A program made the position numbers and the translations under genes. A stretch of 64,000 nt of DNA, taken from contig NZ_JAJKFK010000011.1 of the NCBI RefSeq assembly GCF_021653975.1, forward strand, positions 157,048 to 221,047. Reading direction: 5' to 3'. This document shows positions 1 to 8,170 of the stretch, one piece after another. Position 1 is the first letter of the stretch. Each line of letters starts with the position of its first letter. This DNA is from Amycolatopsis sp. GM8. Lineage in GTDB: Bacteria > Actinomycetota > Actinomycetes > Mycobacteriales > Pseudonocardiaceae. Under the pieces are notes generated by a model that was not told the DNA's origin, did not search any database, and saw nothing but the letters and a program-made list of their open reading frames with translations.

Positions 1-1185
1 GAACGCGACCGCCGCGAACACGCCGGCCACGGCGAACGTGACGTCCAGCGGAATGACCACCCGGAACGACAGCAACGTCGTGTGCGCCGCGAGCGCGAGC
101 GTCGACAGCACGAACCAGAGGTAGCCGACGCCGGTCAGCACCAGCAGCGCCGCCGCGATCGCGTCCCGCCGGGCGCGCAGCAGGAGCCACACCAGTCCGG
201 CCAGGCACAGCACGCCGAAGACGCTGCCCGGCACGAACGGCGTCGGGAACGACGTGGAGTTCGCCGGCAGGTGGTGCGCGGCGGTGTTGGTCTTGCCGAG
301 CCCGCCGGCGAGCAGGAAGGGGCCCCAGGTGACCAGGGCGAGCGGCGCCGAGACGGCTGCGATGACCGCGACCCGGCGGACCAGCGGTGCGAACGTCCGC
401 TCGCGCACGCCCACGACCACGGCGAGCACCACGACCACCAGCACGCCGAAGAAGAAGTACAGCGTGTACGTCGCCGCCGCGAAGCCGAGATAGCCGCCGA
501 TCAGCGCGAGCGGCCAGAAGCGGACGCGCTCCCGTTTGCGCAGCAGCGTCCACGTGAGCACCGCGATCGGCGGCAGCCACGCCGCCGACGGCCACGAGTA
601 CGGCTCTTCGATGCCCTGCGAGATGAACCCGGCGAATATCGTCGCTACGGTCGCGAGCAGCGCTAGGCTGCGTCGCGTCACCAGGCTCCACAACGTGAAC
701 GCCACCACGGCCGTGATCGCGAGCCAGGTGATCGAGTACGGCTTGTACGCGGCCCAGCCTTCGAGGTGCACGACGTTCGCGAAATGCCCGCCGAGCCAGA
801 ACCAGCCGGCCGGGTAGTAGGTCGGCATCCCGAAGTAGTTCATGTCCGCCAGCCCCGGGCTCGCGGTCATGCGCTCCATGAACTGCAGGCGGAACGGGTT
901 GTCGACGGACGCGCCGTACAGGTAGTACCGGGTGCCCTGCAGCGGCAGCGCGATCATCAGCGTGGCCAGGGCGCTCAGCGCGGTCCAGACGCCGACGATC
1001 TTCAGCCACGGGCGCCAGCGCACGCCGCGGCGATAGGCCAGCAACGCGAACAGGACGACCACGATCACCGTGCTCGCCAGCGCCATCAGGGCCTGCGGGA
1101 CGTACGTGCCCGGGGTGATGTGCAGGCGGCCGACGATGAGTTGGAGCGCGATGCTCACCACCGCCGCGAAAACGGCGCCGAGCAC
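1..1185 (-). CDS. aftA: AftA-like galactan arabinofuranosyltransferase (partial)
   Basis: The reverse strand reads as one open multi-spanning membrane protein that leaves the window at base 1. The family transfers the first arabinofuranose from decaprenyl-phospho-arabinose to galactan in arabinogalactan synthesis at the plasma membrane. Visible family-like segments include VDNPFRLQFMERMTASPG, then DMNYFGMPTYYPAGWFWLGG, a typical periplasmic loop of GT-C arabinosyltransferases, followed by many hydrophobic helices. The start is unsure. GTG at 1185 begins a hydrophobic helix, but the frame stays open upstream into the neighbouring gene, so an upstream start overlapping it is possible. The C-terminal part is missing because of the window edge, not because of a break. 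Confidence 0.75.
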   Translation of the reverse strand, partial: MLGAVFAAVVSIALQLIVGRLHITPGTYVPQALMALASTVIVVVLFALLAYRRGVRWRPWLKIVGVWTALSALATLMIALPLQGTRYYLYGASVDNPFRLQFMERMTASPGLADMNYFGMPTYYPAGWFWLGGHFANVVHLEGWAAYKPYSITWLAITAVVAFTLWSLVTRRSLALLATVATIFAGFISQGIEEPYSWPSAAWLPPIAVLTWTLLRKRERVRFWPLALIGGYLGFAAATYTLYFFFGVLVVVVLAVVVGVRERTFAPLVRRVAVIAAVSAPLALVTWGPFLLAGGLGKTNTAAHHLPANSTSFPTPFVPGSVFGVLCLAGLVWLLLRARRDAIAAALLVLTGVGYLWFVLSTLALAAHTTLLSFRVVIPLDVTFAVAGVFAAVAF

Positions 1186-1259
1186 GAGTTCCGCCGCCCA
1201 CCGGCCCGTATGTGGCCGCGCCGGGAGCGGTACGGGGCGCGGCCGGGTCTCCTGCTGGA

Positions 1260-1799
1260 TCAGTTCGCCGCCCCGCGCAGGATCCGGCGGATCACGAGCC
1301 GCGCGGTCGGCTTGACGGTGTGCCAGTACCACTCGGCCCAGCGGTAGGCGACCGGGTCGGTCGTGGTCGCGCGTGCCTCGAAGGTCAAGAGGGTCTGCTC
1401 CTCGCCGTAGGGCCGGTGGACGAAAGCGATCGCGATCGTACCCCGCCGCGGTCGCGAGAAATTCGGGAACTCCTCCGCGGTGATGTGCTGCCAGTCGGAA
1501 AACGCGGTCCAGAACCGGCCGGCCGCACCGAGCACGAGTTCCTGGCCGGGCCGCCGGCCCAGTACCGTCCACCGGCCGTGCGCGAGGATCTCGTCGAAAC
1601 CCGGGGCGCAATGGCGTGGTCGCAGGGGTGACGGCACGCCGAGTGGCTGAAAGGACGCGGGAACCTCGCCGACCTTTTTGTATGTTTCGTCCGGATTGGC
1701 GGTGACAAGAAGGTGTTCTCGGAGCACGAAGTCGAAATGCGGGGTGTATTGGTCCAGCAACGTCATCGGCGTGACGTTCTCCATGGTCACGGTTGTCAA
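1260..1799 (-). CDS. conserved hypothetical protein, 179 aa
   Basis: A soluble protein with no signal peptide or membrane segment. It has many aromatic residues and short beta-like stretches (for example AGRFWTAFSDWQHITAEEF and VAYRWAEWYWHTVKPTAR), which could fit a SRPBCC-type hydrophobic-pocket fold. That is a guess from pattern, not a family match. ATG at 1799 gives the longest form. In-frame Met codons 6 and 11 residues later are alternatives. It ends immediately before, or overlaps, the aftA coding frame on the same strand, so the two may be co-transcribed. I do not recognise a function. Confidence 0.6.
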   Translation of the reverse strand: MTTVTMENVTPMTLLDQYTPHFDFVLREHLLVTANPDETYKKVGEVPASFQPLGVPSPLRPRHCAPGFDEILAHGRWTVLGRRPGQELVLGAAGRFWTAFSDWQHITAEEFPNFSRPRRGTIAIAFVHRPYGEEQTLLTFEARATTTDPVAYRWAEWYWHTVKPTARLVIRRILRGAAN

Positions 1800-1903
1800 C
1801 CCCTCCCAGGCCCGCCTGTCATTGGAGCATTGTCGCCAAATGTCAGGTAACCGCAGTCAGGGTCGAAAGTCCTCGAATCGGCAGAGGCGTTTTTCGCCGG
1901 AAA

Positions 1904-2320
1904 TCAGTGCGTGCCGATTTTGGTGATTTGCGCCAGCGCCCGGACGACCGCGATGCAGCGGTCTTCGACGTAGTCGAGCCCGGCTTCGGCCGCGATCCGC
2001 CGCGCTTCCGCGGACACGATTCCCTGTTGCAGCCACAGGGTTTTCGCGCCGATCGCGACGGCCTGCCGCGCGATTCCCGGTGCTTCCGGGGCGGGCCGGA
2101 AGACGTCGACGATGTCGACGGGCTCGGGGATTTCGGTGAGCGAGCGGTACACCTTCTCGCCCAGCAACTCGTCCGCGGACGGGTGCACCGGGATGATGCG
2201 GAACCCGTGCGCCTGCAGTGCCGCCGGCACCGAGTGCGCGGACTTGGCGGGATTCCGGCTCAGCCCCACCACCGCGATGGTGTTCGCGGCGGCGAGAGCG
2301 CGTTCGGCAAGATCGGCCAT
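1904..2320 (-). CDS. CoA-binding domain protein (YccU-like)
   Basis: A 138-residue single-domain protein of the CoA_binding_2 / YccU family, a Rossmann fold that binds CoA or a nucleotide. The N-terminal strand-loop is IAVVGLSRNPAKSAHSV, followed by a second strand HGFRIIPVHPSADELLGEKV and the family-typical PVDIVDVFRPAPEAPGIARQA and KTLWLQQGI. The length matches the family. The exact cellular role of this family is not settled. It follows the WYL regulator on the same strand after only 7 bases, so the two probably share a transcript. Confidence 0.85.
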   Translation of the reverse strand: MADLAERALAAANTIAVVGLSRNPAKSAHSVPAALQAHGFRIIPVHPSADELLGEKVYRSLTEIPEPVDIVDVFRPAPEAPGIARQAVAIGAKTLWLQQGIVSAEARRIAAEAGLDYVEDRCIAVVRALAQITKIGTH

Positions 2321-2327
2321 GCCTGGT

Positions 2328-3305
2328 TCAACCCGTTGGCGGTCGTGCGCATTCCGACGTGGCTTTGCGATAGCGGTCAGCCAGGGATCTGAGATGGTCG
2401 ACCAGTTCGTCCGGTTCGGTGACGGTGAAGTCCATCCCGAGCATGCCGAGGTACACGGCGAGCGTTTCGAGCGAGTCCGCGCCGGTGTCGAGGACGCAGG
2501 TCTGCTCGTCGACGACCTGGACGGTGCCGACGGCCGGGTTGATCCGTTCGGTGACCGCCTCGGCGGGTGCGTGCACGGTGACCTTCGCGCGATAGCGCCA
2601 GGCCGCGGCTGATGCGCCGCGCATGACCCGGTCGGTGACCTCGTCCGGCAGTGGGCGCGGGGTGAAACGGGGACCGGTCGGGATCTTCGGCTCCATCCGG
2701 TCGACGCGGAACGTGCGCCAGTCGTCGCGGTCGACGTCCCACGCGACGAGATACCAGCGGCGGCCCCAGTTCACCATCCGGTACGGCTCGACATTCCGGC
2801 GTGTTCGGTCGCCGCCGTGGGTTTGATAGTCGAAGCGGAGGCGCTCGTGATCGCGGCACGCGGCGGCGATCGCCGTGAGCGTCTCGGCGCTGACCCGTGG
2901 CCCGTCCTCCGTCTGCGCGCGCACCGAATACTTCTGAAGCGCGTTGACGCGGTGGCGCAAGCGGGACGGGAGCACCTGTTCCAGCTTTGCCAAGGCGCGC
3001 AACGAGGTTTCCTCGACGCCGACGATCGTGCCGCCCGCAGCGGTGCGCAACCCGATCGCGACCGCGACGGCCTCCTCGTCGTCCAGGAGCAACGGCGGCA
3101 ACGCCGCACCCGCCCCGAGCCGGTAACCGCCCGCCGAACCGCGGGTCGCGTGCACGGGGTAGCCGAGATTGCGCAGCCGGTCGATGTCGTTGCGGACCGT
3201 CCGAGTGCTGACGTCGAGGCGTCCGGCCAGCTCGGCGCCGGTCCACTCGCGAGGGGTCTGCAGGAGGGAGAGCAGCCGGAGCAGCCTCGCCGAGGTTTCC
3301 AACAT
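2328..3305 (-). CDS. WYL-domain HTH transcriptional regulator
   Basis: A DNA-binding regulator with an N-terminal HTH_11/DeoR-type helix-turn-helix (about residues 1-60: LLSLLQTPREWTGAELAGRL, then STRTVRNDIDRLRNLGYPV). It has a middle WYL domain containing the literal WYL triplet (NWGRRWYLVAWDVDRDDW) and a C-terminal WCX-like extension. WYL domains sense ligands in many bacterial regulators. ATG at 3305 (MLETSARLLRLL) is preferred over the longer start at 3326 because HTH_11 proteins begin just before this helix. It is divergent from the epoxide-hydrolase-like gene and faces a palindrome at 3317-3343, so it probably controls itself and that gene. Confidence 0.88.
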   Translation of the reverse strand: MLETSARLLRLLSLLQTPREWTGAELAGRLDVSTRTVRNDIDRLRNLGYPVHATRGSAGGYRLGAGAALPPLLLDDEEAVAVAIGLRTAAGGTIVGVEETSLRALAKLEQVLPSRLRHRVNALQKYSVRAQTEDGPRVSAETLTAIAAACRDHERLRFDYQTHGGDRTRRNVEPYRMVNWGRRWYLVAWDVDRDDWRTFRVDRMEPKIPTGPRFTPRPLPDEVTDRVMRGASAAAWRYRAKVTVHAPAEAVTERINPAVGTVQVVDEQTCVLDTGADSLETLAVYLGMLGMDFTVTEPDELVDHLRSLADRYRKATSECARPPTG

Positions 3306-3316
3306 CTTTTCATTCT

Positions 3317-3343
3317 GGCACTTCAATAGGAACGAAGTGTGCC
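3317..3343. promoter_or_regulatory. Palindromic operator candidate
   Basis: The arms GGCACTTC (3317-3324) and GAAGTGTGCC (3334-3343) face each other across 9 bases, with one extra base in the right arm. The site lies in the short divergent promoter region between the WYL regulator and the hydrolase gene, where an autoregulatory operator would be expected. The link to the regulator is inferred from position. Confidence 0.5.
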
Positions 3344-3367
3344 TAATGGCCTCTTAGTGTTCCGGGC

Positions 3368-4441
3368 ATGACAAACATCAAGCCCTTCCGCATCGACATC
3401 CCGCAGAGCGACCTCGATGACCTGGCCGACCGGCTGTCCCGCACCCGCTTCGCCGACGAGCTGCCCGGCTACGGCGTCCCCGTGGCGCGGGTTCGTGAGC
3501 TGGTCGAATACTGGCGTGATCATTTCGACTGGCGTGCCCTGGAGGCGCGGCTCAACGCGTATCCGCAGTTCACGACGGAGATCGACGGGCAGCACATCCA
3601 TTTCCTGCACGTCCGATCGTCAGTGCCGGATGCGTTCCCGCTGATCCTCACGCACGGCTGGCCGGGTTCGGTCGTCGAATACCTGGATGTGATCGAACCT
3701 CTGACCGCGGCCGGTTACGACCTCGTCATCCCGTCCATGCCGGGTTACGGTTTTTCCGGCCCCACCACGGAAACCGGTTGGAGCCGGTACCGCATCGCGC
3801 AGGCCTGGGCGTCGCTCATGGACCTTCTGGGCTACGACCGGTACGAGGCGGTCGGCAACGATGGTGGTTCGATGATCTCGCCCGAGGTGGGTCGCATCGC
3901 CCCGGATCACGTCGTCGGTGTGCACGTGACGCAGATCTTTTCCTTCCCTAGCGGGGATCCGGCCGAGATGGCGGGCCTGAGCGAGGAAGAGACCGCCGCG
4001 CTGGCCCACCTGAAATGGTTCTGGGACACCATCGGGGCTTTCAATGTCCTGCACTCCCAGCAGCCGCAAACGGTCGCGCACGCACTGATGGACTCGCCGG
4101 CCGGCCTGGCAGGCTGGAATGGCCAGCTCATGCTCGATCAGGACCTCGACTTCACCGTGGCAAACCTGGCGGTCTACTGGCTCACGAGAACGGCGGCGTC
4201 GGCGATCCGCCTGTACCGGGAAGACTCACTCGCCCAACCCCCGACAGGCCCCACGACCGTGCCGTTGGCCCTGGCGTCCTTTGCCGGCGACTTCCAATCC
4301 ATCCGCCGGTTCGCGGAACGAGACCACAAGAACATCGTTTCGTGGCACACCTACGGCGCCGGCGGCCACTACGCGGCCCACCAGGCCACAGAAGACCTGG
4401 TGACGGACATCGTGAGCTTCTTCGGCAAGGCGCGGGCGTAA
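3368..4441 (+). CDS. Epoxide hydrolase family alpha/beta hydrolase
   Basis: 357 residues with the EHN (epoxide hydrolase N-terminal) domain at about 3-110 (FRIDIPQSDLDDLADRLSRT, EYWRDHFDWRALEARLN), then an alpha/beta-hydrolase fold. The oxyanion-hole motif HGWPG is at residues 96-100. The nucleophile is D165 in VGNDGGS, and a likely catalytic His is H334 in GGHYAAHQ. Such enzymes open epoxides to diols in the cytoplasm. The substrate cannot be told. The elbow sequence is GNDGG instead of the more usual GGDWG, so activity on another substrate is possible. It is divergent from the WYL regulator, its likely controller. Confidence 0.88.
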   Translation: MTNIKPFRIDIPQSDLDDLADRLSRTRFADELPGYGVPVARVRELVEYWRDHFDWRALEARLNAYPQFTTEIDGQHIHFLHVRSSVPDAFPLILTHGWPGSVVEYLDVIEPLTAAGYDLVIPSMPGYGFSGPTTETGWSRYRIAQAWASLMDLLGYDRYEAVGNDGGSMISPEVGRIAPDHVVGVHVTQIFSFPSGDPAEMAGLSEEETAALAHLKWFWDTIGAFNVLHSQQPQTVAHALMDSPAGLAGWNGQLMLDQDLDFTVANLAVYWLTRTAASAIRLYREDSLAQPPTGPTTVPLALASFAGDFQSIRRFAERDHKNIVSWHTYGAGGHYAAHQATEDLVTDIVSFFGKARA

Positions 4442-4445
4442 GCCC

Positions 4446-4788
4446 ACTCAGCCACCTCGAAAAGGTGAGATCCCCTGGGCCCCCTCATCCTGGAGCCTGC
4501 CCGTCCGGCGAGGACATCTTTTTCTCTTTTCCCTCGCGCTCCGCGCGAGGGAACGTCGCGCGGAGCGCGACGTAAAACGGCACCGCGCCCACCCCGATCG
4601 CCGAGTGTCTAACGGTTGGCACGCCGTATCAAGGGCGCCTTCGGCGTCGCTGCGCGATGACCGCTGGCGCGGTCACCCTTGACACGACGCGCCAACCGCT
4701 AGGGCGGCTTTCTATCGGGGTTGGGGGAGGTATGGGTGGGCTGGGTTGGTGGTTACGTGTGTTGCCGGGTGGCGGTTTTTGTTGTTTT
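4446..4788. repeat. Dispersed structured intergenic element, copy 1
   Basis: This fills the whole convergent gap between the hydrolase stop and the ilvD stop. It shares with copies 2 and 3 a block starting ACTCAGCCACCTCGAAAAGG and running through CATCTTTTT. It shares with copy 2 the ...CCCCGATC...GAGTGT... segment and a terminal block ending GGTGGCGGTTTTT that abuts the ilvD stop codon. It contains a long hairpin (4611-4635 against 4676-4700, 21 of 25 positions complementary) and, inside it, stems CGCC/GGCG and TGACCGC/GCGGTCA. GC-rich hairpins at about 4531-4582 are specific to this copy. The left 154-nt palindrome of copies 2 and 3 is absent. No protein-coding gene is seen here. Confidence 0.8.
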
Positions 4789-6456
4789 TTATTGACAGAC
4801 GGCGCCGTTCGCGGCCGAGCCGACCAGGGCGGCGTATTTCGCCAGGACGCCCCTGCGCCGTGGGGCCGCCGGCGCTGTCCATGCGTCTTGCCGCTTCGCC
4901 AGCTCTTGCTCGTCGACGCGGAGGTCGAGGGTGCGCGACTCCATGTCCAGCACGATCGGGTCGCCGTCCTCGACCAACGCGATCGCGCCACCGTGGGCGG
5001 CTTCCGGGGCCACGTGGCCGATGCACAGGCCCGTGGTGCCGCCGGAAAACCGGCCATCGGTCAGGAGGAGCACGTCTTTGCCCAGGCCCGCGCCCTTGAT
5101 CGCACCGGTCACGGCCAGCATCTCCCGCATCCCCGGCCCACCCCGCGGACCTTCGTATCGGATCACCACGACATCGCCCGGCTCGAGCGTCCCCAGCGCG
5201 TCCATCGCCGCCTGCTCGCCGTCGAAAACCCTTGCCCTGCCTTCGAAACGCGAAGAATCGAACCCGGCGCTCTTGACCACGGCACCGTCCGGGGCGAGTG
5301 AGCCGTGCAGAATGGTGAGGCCGCCGGTGGGGTGAATGGGGTTCGACAGCCGGCGCAGCACGTCGCCGTCCAGCTCCGGGGGCGCCAGTTCGGTCAGGTT
5401 CTCCGCGACGGTTTTCCCGGTGACGGTAAGGCAATCACCATTCAACAACCCGGCATCGAGCAGCGCCTTCATGACGACCGGTACCCCGCCGACCCGATCG
5501 ACCGCCGTCATCACGTACCGCCCGAAGGGTTTCACATCCGCCAAATGCGGAACACGGTCCCCGATCCGCGTGAAATCGTCCAGGGTCAACGGAACCTCGG
5601 CCTCGTGCGCGATCGCGAGCAGGTGCAGCACCGCGTTCGTCGAGCCGCCCAGCGCCATCACGACGGCGATCGCGTTCTTGAACGCCTCCCGGGTCAGCAC
5701 GTCGCGGGCGGTCATTCCCGCCGCGAGCATGCCGACGACGGCCTCGCCGCTTTCCCGCGCGAACCGGTCGCGCCGCCGGTCCACCGAGGGCGGGCTCGCC
5801 GAACCGGGCAGCGACATGCCGAGCGCCTCCGCCGCGCACGCCATGGTGTTCGCCGTGTACATCCCGCCACAGGCGCCTTCACCAGGGCAGATCGCACGCT
5901 CGATCTTGTCGACCTCCTCGCGCGAGATCAGCCCACGGGCACAAGCGCCCACCGCCTCGAACGCGTCGATGATCGTGACCTCGCGACCGTCGACCGTGCC
6001 GGGCAGGATCGAACCGGCGTAAAGGAAAACCGCGGCGACATCGAGCCGCGCGGCCGCCATCAGCATGCCCGGCAGGCTCTTGTCGCAGCCTGCCAGCAGC
6101 ATGACCCCGTCGAGCCGCTCCGCCTCCATCACGGTCTCGACCGAATCCGCGATGATCTCCCGCGACACGAGCGAAAAGTGCATCCCTTCGTGCCCCATCG
6201 AGATGCCGTCGCTGACCGAAATGGTGCCGAACTCCAGGGGAAAACCACCGCCCGCGTGCACGCCCTGCTTGCCCGCCTGCGCGAGCCGTTGCAGCGAAAG
6301 GTTGCACGGTGTGATCTCGTTCCACGAGGACGCGATGCCGACCTGCGGTTTGGCGAAATCCTCGTCGCCCATCCCCACCGCGCGCAACATCCCGCGGGCA
6401 GCGGCGCGTTCGAGTCCATCGGTCACGTCACGGGATCGCGGCTTCAAATCGGCCAT
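4789..6456 (-). CDS. ilvD: Dihydroxy-acid dehydratase
   Basis: Converts 2,3-dihydroxy-3-methyl(iso)valerate to the 2-keto acids in valine, leucine and isoleucine synthesis, using a cytoplasmic Fe-S enzyme. Family signatures include SSWNEITPCNLSLQRLA, the Cys-containing AGCDKSLPGML, CPGEGACGGMYTANTMACA and, near the end, LTDGRFSGGTTGLCIGHVAP. The three cluster cysteines (PCN, GCDKS, ACGG) are present. The usual start MADLKPRSRDVTDGL at 6456 is chosen over a 17-codon longer frame. Length 555 aa is normal for the family. It ends with TAA directly against the dispersed element copy 1, which probably serves as its 3' UTR or terminator. Confidence 0.97.
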   Translation of the reverse strand: MADLKPRSRDVTDGLERAAARGMLRAVGMGDEDFAKPQVGIASSWNEITPCNLSLQRLAQAGKQGVHAGGGFPLEFGTISVSDGISMGHEGMHFSLVSREIIADSVETVMEAERLDGVMLLAGCDKSLPGMLMAAARLDVAAVFLYAGSILPGTVDGREVTIIDAFEAVGACARGLISREEVDKIERAICPGEGACGGMYTANTMACAAEALGMSLPGSASPPSVDRRRDRFARESGEAVVGMLAAGMTARDVLTREAFKNAIAVVMALGGSTNAVLHLLAIAHEAEVPLTLDDFTRIGDRVPHLADVKPFGRYVMTAVDRVGGVPVVMKALLDAGLLNGDCLTVTGKTVAENLTELAPPELDGDVLRRLSNPIHPTGGLTILHGSLAPDGAVVKSAGFDSSRFEGRARVFDGEQAAMDALGTLEPGDVVVIRYEGPRGGPGMREMLAVTGAIKGAGLGKDVLLLTDGRFSGGTTGLCIGHVAPEAAHGGAIALVEDGDPIVLDMESRTLDLRVDEQELAKRQDAWTAPAAPRRRGVLAKYAALVGSAANGAVCQ

Positions 6457-6521
6457 GGTAAGCACGATAGAACCGCCGTCAGGCCGACGCAGTCTGGAAC
6501 GAGTCAATTATCTACAGAACA

Positions 6522-6550
6522 TTGACGCCCGTGAGGAACATGTAGAGAAT
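6522..6550 (+). promoter_or_regulatory. Promoter of the box operon (leaderless)
   Basis: TTGACG at 6522-6527 and GAGAAT at 6545-6550 are separated by 17 bases, fitting a sigma-70-type promoter. The expected transcription start, 6-7 bases past the -10 box, coincides with the boxC ATG at 6557. No Shine-Dalgarno lies in front of that ATG, so a leaderless mRNA is the natural reading. The spacer contains GAACAT, which repeats just upstream at 6518-6523, a possible regulator half-site. Confidence 0.5.
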
Positions 6551-6556
6551 TGGGCC

Positions 6557-8167
6557 ATGACGAAGGTGTCGTTCGATCGGGATCCGGCCACCTATCGGCA
6601 CTGGCACCTGCGCATCGAGCCGCCGGTGGCCTGGCTGGAGCTGGACGTCGACGAGCACGGCGGGCTGGTCGAGGGCTACGAGCTCAAGCTCAACTCCTAC
6701 GACCTCGGTGTCGACATCGAGCTGTACGACGCCGTTCAGCGCCTGCGCTTCGAGCATCCCGAGGTCGGCGCCGTGATCATCACGAGCGCCAAGGACAAGG
6801 TGTTCTGCGCGGGCGCGAACATCCGGATGCTCGCCGGCTCGCCGCACGAGTGGAAGGTGAACTTCTGCAAGTTCACCAACGAGACCCGTAACGGCATCGA
6901 GGACGCCACCGAGAACTCCGGGCAGACGTATCTTGCCGCGGTCAACGGCAGCTGCGCCGGCGGCGGCTACGAGATCGCGCTGGCCTGCGACAAGATCCTG
7001 CTCGTCGACGACAACTCCTCGACCGTCGCGCTGCCCGAGGTGCCGCTCCTCGGCGTCCTGCCCGGCACCGGCGGGCTGACGAGGGTGACCGACAAGCGCC
7101 GCGTCCGCAAGGACCGGGCGGACGTCTTCGCCACCCGGCCGGACGGGATCAAGGGCAAGACGGCCGTGGACTGGCGGCTGGTCGACGAACTCGTGCCCCG
7201 CCAGGAGTTCCGCGAGGTGGTCGCCGCGCGGGCCCGCGAGATCGCGGCCCGCACCGATCGTCCGGCCGACGCGAAGGGCATCGTGCTCGCGCCCCTGGAG
7301 CGCACCGAGACCGAGGACGAGATCCGGTACCGGTACGTCTTCGCGAAACTGGGGAACGGCCTTGTCGAGATCACCGTCCGCGGGCCCGGGGCGGACGACT
7401 GGTTCCTCGCGATGACCCGCGAGCTCGACGACCTGATCCTGCGCCTGCGCACCAACGAACCCGAGCTGGGCACGTGGGTCATCCGCACCGAGGGCGACCC
7501 GGCGGCCGTCCTCGAACACGAACGGCAGGTGCTGGGCGGCGGCGATTGGCTGTCCAACGAGATCGCGCACTATTACAAGCGCACGCTCAAACGCCTCGAC
7601 GTGACCAGCCGCAGCCTCATCGCGCTCATCGAGCCGGGCAGCTGTTTCGCCGGCATGCTGCTGGAGCTGGCGCTGGCCTGCGACCGTCAGTACATGTTGG
7701 ACGGTCCGCCGAGCGACGACGAGGACAGCGAAGAACGTTCCTCGATCCTCTTGTCCGAAGCCAATTTCGGCGCCTTCCCGATGGGGAATGGACTGTCGCG
7801 TTTGGAGTCACGCTTCTACGGCGAGAGCGATCACCTCGACTGGCTCAAGCGGGAACGCGACCACCCGCTCACCCCGGCCGAGGCGGTCGAGCTGGGCCTG
7901 GTCACCGACGCGCCGGACGACCTCGACTGGGCGGACGAGATCCGGATCGTGCTGGAGGGCCGGGCGGCGCTGAGCCCCGACGCGCTGACCGGGATGGAGG
8001 CCAACCACCGGTTCGTCGGGCCGGAGACGATCGAGACCAAGATCTTCGGGCGGCTGACCGCCTGGCAGAACTGGATCTTCACGAGACCGAACGCCGCCGG
8101 GCCGGAAGGCGCGCTGCGCCGCTACGGCACCGGGCAGAAGCCGTCCTTCGATCGCAAGCGGGTGTGA
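6557..8167 (+). CDS. boxC: 2,3-epoxybenzoyl-CoA dihydrolase (BoxC)
   Basis: Cleaves the epoxide ring of 2,3-epoxybenzoyl-CoA hydrolytically to 3,4-dehydroadipyl-CoA semialdehyde and formate in aerobic benzoyl-CoA degradation. 536 residues, close to known BoxC length. It has a crotonase core with SAKDKVFCAGANIRMLAGSP (CoA and oxyanion region) and NGSCAGGGYEIALACDKIL, then a second crotonase-like half with SLIALIEPGSCFAGMLLELA. ATG 6557 is chosen because of the promoter directly upstream. A much longer open frame upstream is antisense to ilvD. It is first in an operon with boxB 3 bases downstream. Confidence 0.95.
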   Translation: MTKVSFDRDPATYRHWHLRIEPPVAWLELDVDEHGGLVEGYELKLNSYDLGVDIELYDAVQRLRFEHPEVGAVIITSAKDKVFCAGANIRMLAGSPHEWKVNFCKFTNETRNGIEDATENSGQTYLAAVNGSCAGGGYEIALACDKILLVDDNSSTVALPEVPLLGVLPGTGGLTRVTDKRRVRKDRADVFATRPDGIKGKTAVDWRLVDELVPRQEFREVVAARAREIAARTDRPADAKGIVLAPLERTETEDEIRYRYVFAKLGNGLVEITVRGPGADDWFLAMTRELDDLILRLRTNEPELGTWVIRTEGDPAAVLEHERQVLGGGDWLSNEIAHYYKRTLKRLDVTSRSLIALIEPGSCFAGMLLELALACDRQYMLDGPPSDDEDSEERSSILLSEANFGAFPMGNGLSRLESRFYGESDHLDWLKRERDHPLTPAEAVELGLVTDAPDDLDWADEIRIVLEGRAALSPDALTGMEANHRFVGPETIETKIFGRLTAWQNWIFTRPNAAGPEGALRRYGTGQKPSFDRKRV

Positions 8168-8170
8168 GCA

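Noticed and set aside
82..1347. Several plus-strand open frames at the left edge
   Set aside because: Arg/Gln-rich shadows of the minus-strand membrane protein aftA.
5305..6525. A 406-codon plus-strand open frame
   Set aside because: Antisense to ilvD, whose Fe-S cysteines and length are intact.
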